Origin: Delftia tsuruhatensis NBRC 16741
GTDB lineage: Bacteria > Pseudomonadota > Gammaproteobacteria > Burkholderiales > Burkholderiaceae_C
Length of the DNA: 64,000 bases
Direction of reading: 5' to 3'
Assembly: GCF_001571325.1 (NCBI RefSeq)
Contig: NZ_BCTO01000019.1
Coordinates: 186,001-250,000, forward strand
In this document: piece by piece, positions 7,522 to 16,469 of the stretch
Numbering within the stretch: the stretch's first letter is position 1
How the letters are laid out: each line of letters opens with the position of its first letter
Notes under the pieces: generated by a model
What the model was told of the DNA's origin: nothing
Databases searched by the model: none
The model's input: only the letters and a program-made list of their open reading frames with translations
Made by a program: the position numbers and the translations under genes

Positions 7522-9897
7522 TCAGAGAGGGGTGCCGGCAGGCGCCTGCGGCGGCGCGCGAAACAGCGGCGCCAGCACCAGCACCAGCGGCAGGCCCAGC
7601 ATCAGCGTGACGCCAAAGGCCCGCAAGGCCGGCGTCTGGGACAGGCCCAGCAGGCCGAATGACAGCCAGGTGCTGGCCGCGCCGATCACCACGGCCAGCC
7701 AGGCGTGGGGATCGTCCTCGTGCTCCTGCAGGAAGATGCCGTAGTCGATGCCCACGCCCAGCAACAGCATCAGCGCCAGCACGTTGAAAAGCTGCCAGGG
7801 CTGGCCCCAGACGGACAGGACCACCGCCACCGCCAGGCTGGCCAGCACGGTGGGCAGCCAGGCTCGCCAGGCCTGGCTGCCAAAGCGCAGCCACAGAGCG
7901 GCCAGCACCAGGCCGTGGCCCAGCACCAGCAGTTGCGTCATCGACAGGCGGTAGCGCTGCAGCAGGCCGGAGATCTCGGCGGGCTTGTCCACCCAGACCA
8001 CGCCCTCCAGCCCCTGCGCTGCCTGCGCCAGCCCCGGCAGTGCGGCCTGACCGGCCACGCCGCGCAGCATGAGCATGCTGCGCCAACGGCCATCGCGCTC
8101 GCCCAGCCACAGCGGGCCGGCCGCCGCGGAGATGGACTGCTCCAGCCAGGCCTGCACGGTCAGGGGCTGCACCGGTGCGGCGGCAGGCGCACTGAAAGAC
8201 TCGCCCAATTGGGCATTGATCCCTTGCAGCACCTGGTCCTCGACACGGCGCACCAGGGCCAGATCCTCGCTCTGGCGCCGGGCGGAAGGCACCCAGTCGG
8301 ACACAGCCGTGTAACCGGCAAGCTGACCATGCTGCACCAGCACATCAAGCCGCTGCTTGAGCAGTTCCTCGCGCTGCAGCAGCTCCTGGTCGCTGGCCCC
8401 GTCGAGCAGGTAGAACTGGGCCGGGCTGGGCAGGCCCAGCATGTCACCCGCCTGGCGCTGCTGGGCAACCAGGGCAGGCGCGCCGTTTTGCAGCTGGCGC
8501 ACATCGTCCTGGATGTTCAGGCGCCCACCCCACGCCAGCCAGGCCGCCATGGCGGCACACAGCACCACCGAACCCGGCAGCGCTGCGCGCCAGCGCGGCC
8601 AGGCCACCAGGCTCAGGCCTATGCGCCGTGCAGCGGGGCTGGCGGGCATGTGGCCCCGGTCCAGCCAGGGGAACCAGCAGACCACGGTCAACATGGCGGC
8701 GGCCAGTCCCACCACGGAGAAAACGGCCATCTGCCGCAGTCCCGGGAAAGCCGCGACGCCCAGTGCCAGATAGGCAATCACGCTGGTGCCCAGCGCCAGC
8801 CACAGTGCCGGCAGCAGGGAACGCATCAGCGCATGCGGCGTGCGCCGTGAGGCGCCCTGCCGGGCAGCAAAGTAGTGAATGCCATAGTCCTCGGCCACAC
8901 CCACCAGACTGGCGCCGAACACCAGGGTCAGCAAATGCACCTGGCCGAACAGGGCCGCCGTCACGCTCAGCGCCACCGCCGTGCCGATCAGCAGGGACAG
9001 GCCCACCAGGGCCATCGGGCGCACGGCGCGAAATGCCAGCCACGCCAGCAACAGGACAGCGGCAAGGGAGCCCCAGCCGATGGTGTTGATCTCGCCATGC
9101 GCCTGCGTGGCCGCTGCCTCGGCATGCAGCGGTACGCCGGCCACCAGCAGTTGCGCATCGGGCCATTGCCGGCGCACATCGGCCAGGGCCTGCTGCAGCG
9201 CATCCTGCAGCACGGGTTCGCCTGACAGGCGAAACGCCGAGCCCGACAGCGCGTACTGCAGCAGCACCCATTGCTGCCCCTGCCCGGACACCCACAGCTC
9301 GCCGTCGCGCGGCCGCGCATGGCTTTGCGCAGCGCGCGCCGTCCACCAGGGGGTCCACAGGCCCAGGGGATCACGAATCCAGTCGGTCAACCGCGCCTGC
9401 AGGCCGGGCTGGTACAGGTCCTGCAGGACCTGCTGCACCAGGAGCTCGCCCGGCGTGTGCTGCAGCCGGTCGCGCTGCTGCGGCGTAAGCAGGGACTGGC
9501 GCCAGGGCTGGTAGAAATCCAGGGCCGCCTGCATGGAGACCTGCTGCGCCAGCGCCTGTTCGCGCAGCGGCGCGGCCGCCTGACGTGAAAGGCTTTGCCG
9601 CAACTGCTGTGCAGCCTGTCGGCTGCCGGCCCAGTCGGGCGTACCCAGCAGCACGGTGACCTGGCGCGACAACTGGTCGGCCAGCTGCTGCGTGGCGCGC
9701 GTCACCTCGGGCGCCTGTTCATTGACCGGCAGCAGTGCCAGCACATCGGTGTCCATGCGCTGGCCATGCCAGAAATGCCATTGGTGCACGGCCACCACCA
9801 GCACGGCCAGCAGCCAGGCCAATGCGGCTGCACGCCACAGAAGGCCGGGACGGTCCTGGCTGCCGGTGTCGTGCGCGGGGGATGGACTGGTGCTCAT
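7522..9897 (-). CDS. MMPL/RND-family exporter of the APE cluster
   Basis: The 791-residue membrane protein has the two-fold architecture of MMPL transporters: one helix near residue 25, a large periplasmic loop, five helices from about residue 270 to 420, then a repeat of this plan. Typical segments are SLLIGTAVALSVTAALFGQV, ASLVGVAEDYGIHYF and, in the second half, LLLGVGIDYGIFLQEHE. Such proteins in APE clusters are predicted to export the polyene lipid across the inner membrane. It lies between the LolA-like and FAD oxidoreductase genes. Confidence 0.88.
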   Translation of the reverse strand: MSTSPSPAHDTGSQDRPGLLWRAAALAWLLAVLVVAVHQWHFWHGQRMDTDVLALLPVNEQAPEVTRATQQLADQLSRQVTVLLGTPDWAGSRQAAQQLRQSLSRQAAAPLREQALAQQVSMQAALDFYQPWRQSLLTPQQRDRLQHTPGELLVQQVLQDLYQPGLQARLTDWIRDPLGLWTPWWTARAAQSHARPRDGELWVSGQGQQWVLLQYALSGSAFRLSGEPVLQDALQQALADVRRQWPDAQLLVAGVPLHAEAAATQAHGEINTIGWGSLAAVLLLAWLAFRAVRPMALVGLSLLIGTAVALSVTAALFGQVHLLTLVFGASLVGVAEDYGIHYFAARQGASRRTPHALMRSLLPALWLALGTSVIAYLALGVAAFPGLRQMAVFSVVGLAAAMLTVVCWFPWLDRGHMPASPAARRIGLSLVAWPRWRAALPGSVVLCAAMAAWLAWGGRLNIQDDVRQLQNGAPALVAQQRQAGDMLGLPSPAQFYLLDGASDQELLQREELLKQRLDVLVQHGQLAGYTAVSDWVPSARRQSEDLALVRRVEDQVLQGINAQLGESFSAPAAAPVQPLTVQAWLEQSISAAAGPLWLGERDGRWRSMLMLRGVAGQAALPGLAQAAQGLEGVVWVDKPAEISGLLQRYRLSMTQLLVLGHGLVLAALWLRFGSQAWRAWLPTVLASLAVAVVLSVWGQPWQLFNVLALMLLLGVGIDYGIFLQEHEDDPHAWLAVVIGAASTWLSFGLLGLSQTPALRAFGVTLMLGLPLVLVLAPLFRAPPQAPAGTPL

Positions 9898-9906
9898 GGC
9901 GCGGGC

Positions 9907-10611
9907 TCAGTCAAACAGGGCGGCATCCTGCGCACGCAGCGCCTGCTCGGCAATGGGGTTCGCCATCTGGATCTGGCTGCGGTCGCCGCGCGCCTCCTGC
10001 AATTGCACGGACTGCACAAACTGCTGGCCGCTCAGGTCCACAGCCTGCAGCCACTGGGCCAGCACGGGGTCGCGCGGCACGAGGTGGAGCCTCCAGCCGG
10101 CACCCTGCACCTGGCCGCTGACATCGAAGTAGTGGGTGAGCTGCGCCAGGTCCGCCGACACCACGGCAAACAGCATGGCATTGATGGTGCGCAGCACGGG
10201 CTCGTCCTGCGCGCGCATCTGCACGGCCGTGCTGCCATCGGCGCCGCGCGACAGCAGGCTGTCGGGCCTGACGATCAGCGTCGAGGCAAAGGGCTGGCGC
10301 ACCTGCCAGGCGATGCCCTTGCCACGTGCCACGACGAAGTCGCCCGAGGATTTGAGCGGCTGCCTGAAGCCCTGCACGGTCTTGAGCTGCGTGAACTGAC
10401 CACGCACCACAGGCGCGCTCTGCACGCGCTCACGCACCTGGGCCAACAGGGCCTGCTGTGACACTTGGGAGGCCGGGGCGGTCTGGGAACCGTCGCCAAC
10501 GCCGGAAACACCGGCAGCAGGCGCGGCCTGCAAGGCAGCCGGAAGAGACAAGGTGCAGGCCAGGGCGCAGGCCATGCCCCATGCAGCCAGGCGCGTCCCT
10601 CGGGCAGTCAT
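9907..10611 (-). CDS. LolA-like periplasmic carrier of the APE cluster
   Basis: The 234-residue product has an N-terminal signal peptide (GMACALACTLSLPAALQAAPA). The mature part contains RGQFTQLKTVQGFRQPLKS and GKGIAWQVRQPFASTLIV, matching the opening strands of outer-membrane lipoprotein carrier LolA and its APE-cluster homologues. It probably shuttles the hydrophobic product through the periplasm between the MMPL exporter and the outer-membrane lipoprotein. The ATG at 10609-10611 overlaps the thioesterase stop by four bases and gives a proper signal peptide, so it was preferred over upstream starts. Confidence 0.82.
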   Translation of the reverse strand: MTARGTRLAAWGMACALACTLSLPAALQAAPAAGVSGVGDGSQTAPASQVSQQALLAQVRERVQSAPVVRGQFTQLKTVQGFRQPLKSSGDFVVARGKGIAWQVRQPFASTLIVRPDSLLSRGADGSTAVQMRAQDEPVLRTINAMLFAVVSADLAQLTHYFDVSGQVQGAGWRLHLVPRDPVLAQWLQAVDLSGQQFVQSVQLQEARGDRSQIQMANPIAEQALRAQDAALFD

Positions 10612-11048
10612 GGCTGCACCCCCAGCCGTTCCCACAGCACGGGAGGGCAGACAAAGCACATCTCGCGCGTGCGCATGTCCACGGCCACCTGGGTGGTGTG
10701 GGCCGTGTTCACTTTCTCGCCCGTGGCGGCATCGCTGATCAGGTAGTCGATGCGCAGGCGGTTTTCCCACTCGGTGATGGTGGCCTTGATCCGGAGCTTT
10801 TGTCCGAACAGCGCCGGGCGCACGTATTTGAGACGCATGTCCACCACGGGCCAGCCGTAGCCGGAGTCGCGCATGCGGGGATAGTCGTAGTCGAAGTGGG
10901 CCAGCAAGGCGCTGCGAGCCAGTTCGAGATAGCGCACGTAGTGGCCGTGGTAGACGATTTCCATCACGTCGATGTCGTAGAACGCCGGCGTGACTTCGAT
11001 CTCGTAGCTCAGCCGCTCGCGCGAGGCGATTTCCTGGTCAGTGGCCAT
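10608..11048 (-). CDS. Acyl-CoA/ACP thioesterase (4-hydroxybenzoyl-CoA thioesterase fold)
   Basis: The 146-residue hotdog protein carries YDIDVMEIVYHGHYVRYLELAR near residues 24-45, the D-x-x-x-x-VYH-x-x-Y-x-x-Y-x-E signature of the 4-hydroxybenzoyl-CoA thioesterase family, with the catalytic aspartate. In this operon it probably releases or proofreads acyl-ACP chains. It overlaps the LolA gene by four bases and follows the acyltransferase gene at a short distance. Confidence 0.85.
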   Translation of the reverse strand: MATDQEIASRERLSYEIEVTPAFYDIDVMEIVYHGHYVRYLELARSALLAHFDYDYPRMRDSGYGWPVVDMRLKYVRPALFGQKLRIKATITEWENRLRIDYLISDAATGEKVNTAHTTQVAVDMRTREMCFVCPPVLWERLGVQP

Positions 11049-11071
11049 GAAGGCTCCGCGTGAAGGGCAAA

Positions 11072-12049
11072 TTACCCATGGTTGAGAGGATGCGTGGGTG
11101 CAGGTGCAGGCATGCCCTGCTCCCAGAACGGGAAGAAGTTGAACCAGTCATAAGGCGCCTTGCACAGCAGGCGTTCAAGCTGCCGGGCATAGAGCCGGGC
11201 ATAGCCGGCCAGCGCCTGCGCGCGCCGCGCGCGCGGCAGTTCAACCTGGGCGGCAAGCGGCACGAACTCGACGGCATAGCCCCGTCCCTCATGCACGCAG
11301 CCCATGAAATACAGCGGGCACTTGAGCAGGGCAGACAGGATGTAGGGCCCGCAAGGGAAGGCGGCCTCATGGCCCAGAAACAGGGCCTGCGTGGTCTTGC
11401 TCTCATGCACAGGAACGCGGTCACCGGCAATGGCGATGAACTCCCCGCGCGCCACGCGGTCGGCCAGTGCCATGGCGGTGGCCATGTTGAAGTCCAAGAC
11501 CTGCAGCAGCTGCACCCCGCTGTCCGGCGCCATGCGGCGCAGCAGGCGGTTGAAGCGCTCGGCATGCCGGGTATGCACCAGGATGGTCAGTTGCAGGCCA
11601 GGGCATTGCCGGGCCAGGGCCTGGCACAGCTCGATGCAGCCCATGTGTGCGGTCACCAGCACGGCCCCCTGCCCGCGGGCCATCAGGTCCAGCAAGGGCT
11701 GTTGCCCCTCCAAACGCACGTGCTCGGTGCGGTAGCTGTTCGTTACGGCAAGCAGCTTGTCCAGGATCACCTGGGCAAAGACACCAAAGTGCCGCAGGCC
11801 GTGCACCCAGCCCGGCCCGCGCGGCCACAGGCCATGCGCCTGTTGCAGGCGCTGCAGGTACTGCAGGGAAGCGCGCCGCGCCACCGGGCGCGTGAGCCAG
11901 TAGTAGCCGACGACCGGATACAGGCACAGCAGAAAGGGCCAGCGGCCCAGCCAGCGGTGAAGCTGGTAGAGCAGCCACATGCCGCCCACGCAGGTGCTTT
12001 CACCGATCTGCGCCCAGTGGTGCGGGCTGCGTGTGGAAGGCCCGCTCAT
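11072..12049 (-). CDS. LpxL/HtrB-type acyltransferase of the APE cluster
   Basis: The 325-residue protein contains AVLVTAHMGCIELCQALAR near residue 130, the H-x4-(D/E) catalytic motif of the lauroyl/myristoyl acyltransferase family, and a membrane-associated N-terminus (GGMWLLYQLHRWLGRWPFLLC). The late AIAGDRVPV segment corresponds to the second conserved block. In APE pathways such enzymes likely attach the polyene chain to a lipid or sugar carrier. The start at 12047-12049 overlaps the stop of the glycosyltransferase gene by four bases, indicating coupled translation. Confidence 0.83.
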   Translation of the reverse strand: MSGPSTRSPHHWAQIGESTCVGGMWLLYQLHRWLGRWPFLLCLYPVVGYYWLTRPVARRASLQYLQRLQQAHGLWPRGPGWVHGLRHFGVFAQVILDKLLAVTNSYRTEHVRLEGQQPLLDLMARGQGAVLVTAHMGCIELCQALARQCPGLQLTILVHTRHAERFNRLLRRMAPDSGVQLLQVLDFNMATAMALADRVARGEFIAIAGDRVPVHESKTTQALFLGHEAAFPCGPYILSALLKCPLYFMGCVHEGRGYAVEFVPLAAQVELPRARRAQALAGYARLYARQLERLLCKAPYDWFNFFPFWEQGMPAPAPTHPLNHG

Positions 12050-12810
12050 GACGCCCCCCGCGTTCGCAGTCGGCGCGCCAACAGTTGCGGGCTGCGCAGC
12101 AGCATGCCGCCGAACAGGCGCGCGTGCATGCCGGAGATCCGAAGGTTGTCGCCCCAGACCCTGAAGTGCGACAGCCCATCGGCGGGATAGGTCACGGGCG
12201 TGGGCAAGGTCACGAAGGCCACGCCGCGCCAGTGCAGGTGCACCAGCACCTCGGTGTCGAATTCCATGCGCCGCCCCATGCGGGAGCGGTCCAGCACCGC
12301 CACCGTGGTCTTCAGCGGATACACGCGGTAGCCGCACATGGAATCGCGAATGTCCAACGACAAGGTGTTGATCCACACCCACACATGGGTGAGGTACCGG
12401 CCATAAAGACGCGCCTTGGGCACGCTGGCGTCATAGGCGGGTGCCCCGCAGACCATGCTCCCCGGGTGGGCACGGGCCAGCGCCAGGAAGGCGGGAATGT
12501 CACTGACGGCGTGCTGGCCATCGGCATCGATCTGCAGCGCATGCGTGCAGCCCTGGGCCAGCGCGGCGCGCAGGCCGGCCATCACGGCGGCGCCCTTGCC
12601 CTGGTTGCTTGCCAGGCGCAGCACCTGGACCTGCCCTGCGTGCTGCGCTGCCAGCGCATCCAGCACGGCGGCGCAGCGCGGCTCCGAGCCGTCGTCCACC
12701 AGCAGGCACGGCAGGCCGGCGTGCAGGCAGCCTCGGACCATCACGCCCACCGTGTCGGGGTGGTTGTAGACGGGGATCAGGGCCGTGGGACGAAAGCCAG
12801 GTGCCGTCAT
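12046..12810 (-). CDS. Family 2 glycosyltransferase of the APE cluster
   Basis: The 254-residue protein shows the GT-A fold hallmarks: TALIPVYNHPDTVG near residue 9, LLVDDGSEPR near residue 36, and THALQIDADGQH near residue 88 with the DAD metal-binding motif. It lacks evident membrane helices, resembling polyprenyl-phosphate or lipid-head-group mannosyl/glucosyl transferases. It probably adds the sugar that links the aryl polyene to its lipid anchor. Start and stop overlap both neighbours by four bases. Confidence 0.85.
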   Translation of the reverse strand: MTAPGFRPTALIPVYNHPDTVGVMVRGCLHAGLPCLLVDDGSEPRCAAVLDALAAQHAGQVQVLRLASNQGKGAAVMAGLRAALAQGCTHALQIDADGQHAVSDIPAFLALARAHPGSMVCGAPAYDASVPKARLYGRYLTHVWVWINTLSLDIRDSMCGYRVYPLKTTVAVLDRSRMGRRMEFDTEVLVHLHWRGVAFVTLPTPVTYPADGLSHFRVWGDNLRISGMHARLFGGMLLRSPQLLARRLRTRGAS

Positions 12811-14573
12811 GGCCTGCGCTCCAGCAGGCGGCCAGTGGCATGCACGCCCCGCGCGGAACTCAACTCGAACTGCAGCCAGCCTTTCTCGGGCTGCCACTGC
12901 AGCTGCATCTGCACCGTATCGCCGGGCAGGATGGGCTGCTGGAACTTGAGCAGTTGCGCGTCGGCAAATCCGTGCTCCAGGCCGAAGGCCTGGGTCGCCA
13001 GGCTCACCACCCAATGCAGTTGCGCCACGCCGGGCACCAGGGATGCCTCGGGAAAATGCCCCTCCAGCACGCGCAGCCGGGGCTGCACCAGCAATTGCGC
13101 CGTGGCGCGCTGCGCGCTGCGTTCCTGCCATGCCGGCACGGGAATCACGGGATTGAACAAGGTCAGCAGGCTGTGATGCGTGGTCTTTCCCTGCGCATTC
13201 ATGGGCATGCGCTCCACATAACGCCAGTGGCGCGGCAAGGCCACGCGGTCCACGCAGGGTTGCAGCAGCGAGCGCAGCGCCTGACCCATGCCGCGACGGC
13301 CCTGCTGCTGCAACGCCTGCCAGCCCGCTTCGCACAGCTCCACCACCATGCCCACGCGCTGCGGCGCGCCGCCAGCGATGCCGCTGGCGCCGGGCGGCTG
13401 CTCCAGCACCACAGCCCTGGCCTGCCGGACTCCACCATGGGTTTCCAGAACACGCTCCATGGCGGTCAGAGACACCCTTTTTTCGGCAATCTTCACAATG
13501 CGGTCTGCACGCCCCTGCAGCACGAAGCCCAGGCCGTCGGTGCCGGGCAAGGCACGGTCGGCCGTCTCCCACCAAAGCTGCGCATCAGGCAGATGGCGCG
13601 AGCGCACGGCAAGAAGCCCGCTGTCCGACAGGCGCAGCTCCACGCCAGGCAGGGCCTGCCAGGATTCGCCGTGTTCTGCGCGGCGGCGCCAGGCGATACC
13701 GCCCGTTTCAGAGCTGCCGAAGACTTCGGTGGGCGAATGGCCCAGCAGTTGCAGCGCGTGCTGCGCGGCGCTCTCGGCCAGTGGGCCGCCGGAGGAAAAC
13801 ACGCCGCCCAGCCGCTCCATCGCCTGCGACCAGTCCAGGTGCGCCGGCAAGCGGCCGAGCATGGCGGGGCTCGATACCAGCAGGCTGCGCGGCGCCTGCT
13901 GCAGTGGCTGCACCAGATCCTCGGGATAGTGCGCCAGATGCGTGCCCATGGCGCGGCCAGCCGCCAGCGGCCACAGAATGCGGAACAGCAGGCCGTAGAT
14001 GTGATGGTGCGCGACGGTGGAGAGCACCTGCACGTGCGGCCCCTGCGCCATGCCGACACCGAACACGGCCTGCAGGGCCTGCACTTCGGCATCCAGCTGC
14101 GACAGCCGCTTTTCAATGCGCTCGGGCACCCCCGTGGAGCCGGACGTGAACAGCACGACGCGCGCCTTTTGCATGTCCAGGGGCTGTAGTACCACGCCGT
14201 CCGCGCCAGCGGCATCAGGCACCAGGGCCTGGGGCAACTCGCCCGCGCAGGCCGCCACCTGGGGCAGCAGCGCCGACAGCGTGTGCGCATGCAGGTCACT
14301 GGCCAGCACCGGCGTCTTGCCCGCGTGCCATGCACCCCATAGCGCAGCGGCAAAGGTCAGCGGATTGCCGCAGTACAAGGCCACTTCCGCCCCTTGCACA
14401 CGCTGGAAGGCCGCGCACCACGCCCGGACAGCATCGACCCATTGCGCGTGCGTGACCGCCGCATCCTGCGGCCTTGCCACCACATGCCCTGCGTCCCTGG
14501 ACTGCGGCAGTGCCACCTGCGCCAATGCCACCCATGCCAGTGCCAGACCTTGTTCGCTCTTTGTGGCCGTCAT
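12807..14573 (-). CDS. Fusion: AMP-dependent acyl-ACP/CoA ligase plus hotdog dehydratase
   Basis: Two domains are visible in 588 residues. Residues about 1-480 form an adenylating ligase with the P-loop VVLFTSGSTGVPERIEK (near 139-155), VFGSSETGGIAWR and the hinge DRIVKIAEKRVSL. Residues about 495-588 are a FabZ/ApeI-like hotdog domain with EGHFPEASLVPGVAQLHW. In Enterobacteria these are separate ApeH- and ApeI-like proteins. The ligase presumably activates the aromatic starter acid onto a carrier protein, and the C-terminal domain pairs with the dehydratase at 3907-4386. The ATG at 14573 has GAGG five bases upstream; an ATG five codons earlier is an alternative. Confidence 0.85.
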   Translation of the reverse strand: MTATKSEQGLALAWVALAQVALPQSRDAGHVVARPQDAAVTHAQWVDAVRAWCAAFQRVQGAEVALYCGNPLTFAAALWGAWHAGKTPVLASDLHAHTLSALLPQVAACAGELPQALVPDAAGADGVVLQPLDMQKARVVLFTSGSTGVPERIEKRLSQLDAEVQALQAVFGVGMAQGPHVQVLSTVAHHHIYGLLFRILWPLAAGRAMGTHLAHYPEDLVQPLQQAPRSLLVSSPAMLGRLPAHLDWSQAMERLGGVFSSGGPLAESAAQHALQLLGHSPTEVFGSSETGGIAWRRRAEHGESWQALPGVELRLSDSGLLAVRSRHLPDAQLWWETADRALPGTDGLGFVLQGRADRIVKIAEKRVSLTAMERVLETHGGVRQARAVVLEQPPGASGIAGGAPQRVGMVVELCEAGWQALQQQGRRGMGQALRSLLQPCVDRVALPRHWRYVERMPMNAQGKTTHHSLLTLFNPVIPVPAWQERSAQRATAQLLVQPRLRVLEGHFPEASLVPGVAQLHWVVSLATQAFGLEHGFADAQLLKFQQPILPGDTVQMQLQWQPEKGWLQFELSSARGVHATGRLLERRP

Positions 14574-14580
14574 CCTTGCC

Positions 14581-15132
14581 TCACACATGTCCATGGCGCC
14601 TGCGCACACGCTGGCGCACCAGCCACTCCACCGCCATCAGCAGCCCCATGGCCCCATAGGCGATCAAACCGTTGTACAAGGCCCAGGCCTCGTCGCTGCC
14701 ATACAGAGCCGTACCGGCCGCCACTGCGCCATTGCAGACAAAGAAGACGCACCAAACGGCCGTCACCCGGGCGGTGTAGCGCACGGCCGGCGCAGGCAGA
14801 TCAGGCTGCCGCAGCCGGGCCAGGCGCTCCACCACCGACGGCGGAAACCACAGGCTCCAACCAAAGCCGGCCAGCAGCACGGCATTGACCAGCACCGGAT
14901 AGAACTTGAGCGCCAGGCCATTGCCCTGCCACCACGAGACGGCAGACAGCGCCGCCGCCCCCGCAGCGACCACCCACCAAAATCCTTCGCAGCTGCTGCA
15001 GGCACGCGCCAGCGCCAGCGCCACCAATGCGGCAGCAATCCAGTGCGCAGCCACACGTCCCAGCGCGGCATAGACGGCCAGCGGATAGAGCACCGTGGCC
15101 AGCAGCACAAGGCCTGTCGCGGTTTTGCGCAT
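14581..15132 (-). CDS. COG4648-like integral membrane protein of the APE cluster
   Basis: The 183-residue protein has about five hydrophobic segments, including GLVLLATVLYPLAVYAALG at the N-terminus and WCVFFVCNGAVAAGTAL near residue 130. It matches the COG4648-type membrane proteins found beside carrier-protein genes in APE clusters. No enzymatic motif is evident, and its role (perhaps membrane organisation of the synthase) is unknown. It lies 14 bases after the ACP gene and immediately before the ligase fusion. Confidence 0.75.
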   Translation of the reverse strand: MRKTATGLVLLATVLYPLAVYAALGRVAAHWIAAALVALALARACSSCEGFWWVVAAGAAALSAVSWWQGNGLALKFYPVLVNAVLLAGFGWSLWFPPSVVERLARLRQPDLPAPAVRYTARVTAVWCVFFVCNGAVAAGTALYGSDEAWALYNGLIAYGAMGLLMAVEWLVRQRVRRRHGHV

Positions 15133-15146
15133 GGCAGGCGTGTTCC

Positions 15147-15407
15147 TCAGGCGACGGCGCTGTCTTCTTGCATCAGCTGATGCAGCGCATCCACCACGTC
15201 CTGGATAGTGCGCACCGACTTGAAGGCTTCGGCATTGAGCCGCCTGCCGACCAGAGGCTTCAGTTGGACGATCAGATCCACGGCATCAATGCTGTCGATG
15301 TCCAGGTCGTCATGGAGACGGGCTTCGGGCGTGATGCGCTCCGCCTCGATATCGAAGGTTTCCGTCAGGATTTCGACGATGCGTTCGTAGATGGTTTCTT
15401 TGTTCAT
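15147..15407 (-). CDS. Acyl carrier protein 1 of the APE cluster
   Basis: The 86-residue acidic protein contains LHDDLDIDSIDAVDLIV near residue 32-48; the DSID serine (about residue 39) is the phosphopantetheine attachment site. It is one of two consecutive carrier proteins, as in characterised APE pathways, where the growing polyene stays bound to one of them. Substrates for the synthases, reductase and dehydratase of this operon would be tethered here. Confidence 0.92.
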   Translation of the reverse strand: MNKETIYERIVEILTETFDIEAERITPEARLHDDLDIDSIDAVDLIVQLKPLVGRRLNAEAFKSVRTIQDVVDALHQLMQEDSAVA

Positions 15408-15445
15408 GAAAATGTCTTTGCTGCGGTCTGCGCGGAGGGCCGCAC

Positions 15446-15706
15446 TCAGTGCGTGCGATGGGCCGCCACGAAGGCGGCAAGCGCCTGGACGCTGCGGAAA
15501 TGCTGGCGCGTCTGTTCCGAGTCCCCGGACAGGCTCACGCCGAAACGCTTTTGCAGCGCCAGGCCCAGCTCCAGCGCATCGATGGAGTCCAGCCCCAGGC
15601 CCTCGACAAACAGGGGCTCGCCCGCATCGATCTGCTGCGGCGTGATGTCCTCCAGCGCCAGGGACTCGATGATGAGTTCTTTGATTTCTTGCTCAAGCTC
15701 AGGCAC
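15446..15706 (-). CDS. Acyl carrier protein 2 of the APE cluster (GTG start)
   Basis: The protein contains FVEGLGLDSIDALELGLAL, with the attachment serine in LDSID. No ATG lies close to the expected N-terminus. A GTG at 15704-15706 gives 86 residues, the same length as the neighbouring carrier protein, and overlaps the acyltransferase stop by eight bases. The next ATG upstream (15814) would add 36 poorly matching residues inside the acyltransferase gene, so I reject it. Two carrier proteins in tandem fit the APE model of one priming and one elongating carrier. Confidence 0.88.
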   Translation of the reverse strand: MPELEQEIKELIIESLALEDITPQQIDAGEPLFVEGLGLDSIDALELGLALQKRFGVSLSGDSEQTRQHFRSVQALAAFVAAHRTH

Positions 15707-16469
15707 GGGACGGTTCCTTGAATAGTTGTGCGGACAGGTGGTCCGTGACATGTCGGGCCGCCACGGAGTCGCTGGCCGCCCCTTGGCAAAAGGCCTCGAT
15801 ACCGATGTCGTCACGAACTTCGATGAAAAAGTGGGGCTTGCGCGGCGGCACCTGCCACCACGGCGCGCCCTTGGTCAGCATGGGCAGGCTGCAATGGATG
15901 TGCACCGGCGTGATATCGATGCGGCCTCTGACCGCCACATGGGCCGCGCCGCGCTGCAGCCGGACTTTGCCGTGCAGCGGTGTTCGCGTGCCTTCGGGAA
16001 AGATGATCAGGTTGTTGCCTGATGCCAGCGAGCGCAGGCAGTCCTGCAGCAGGCCCTCGCCACGGCTGTTGGCAATGAAGCCGGCCGCCCGGATGGGGCC
16101 GCGCGTGAAAGGGTTGCCTGCCAGCGCCGCCTTGACGATGCAATCGGCATGGCGAACGAAGGAGATCAGGAATACCACGTCGATCAGCGATGGGTGATTG
16201 GCAAGAATCAGCAGGCCGCGCCGCTGCAGACGTTCACGGCCGTGCACTTCATAGGACAGAACGCCGACACCCGCCATCAGGGCCACGAACCAGCGCAGGC
16301 TGTGATGGATCACCGACTGGGCCGCCCACTGGCGCGACTGCGGCTGGCGCACGGTCAGCAGCAAGGCCGGATAGACCACGCAGCGCACCACCAGCCCACC
16401 CAGGCCGAACACGGCAAAGCACAGGCCGGTGGCCGCCAGGCGCCACTGACGATTGAGCCACTCAGCCAT
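15699..16469 (-). CDS. PlsC-type 1-acylglycerol-phosphate acyltransferase-like protein of the APE cluster
   Basis: The 256-residue protein has a hydrophobic N-terminus (GLCFAVFGLGGLVVRCVVYP), the NHPSLID H-x4-D catalytic motif near residue 90 and the FPEGTRTP motif near residue 160, together defining the PlsC/LPLAT family. In APE clusters it probably attaches an acyl or polyene chain to a lipid acceptor in the inner membrane. The ATG at 16467-16469 overlaps the upstream stop by eight bases; eleven extra residues are possible with an earlier start. Confidence 0.85.
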   Translation of the reverse strand: MAEWLNRQWRLAATGLCFAVFGLGGLVVRCVVYPALLLTVRQPQSRQWAAQSVIHHSLRWFVALMAGVGVLSYEVHGRERLQRRGLLILANHPSLIDVVFLISFVRHADCIVKAALAGNPFTRGPIRAAGFIANSRGEGLLQDCLRSLASGNNLIIFPEGTRTPLHGKVRLQRGAAHVAVRGRIDITPVHIHCSLPMLTKGAPWWQVPPRKPHFFIEVRDDIGIEAFCQGAASDSVAARHVTDHLSAQLFKEPSRA

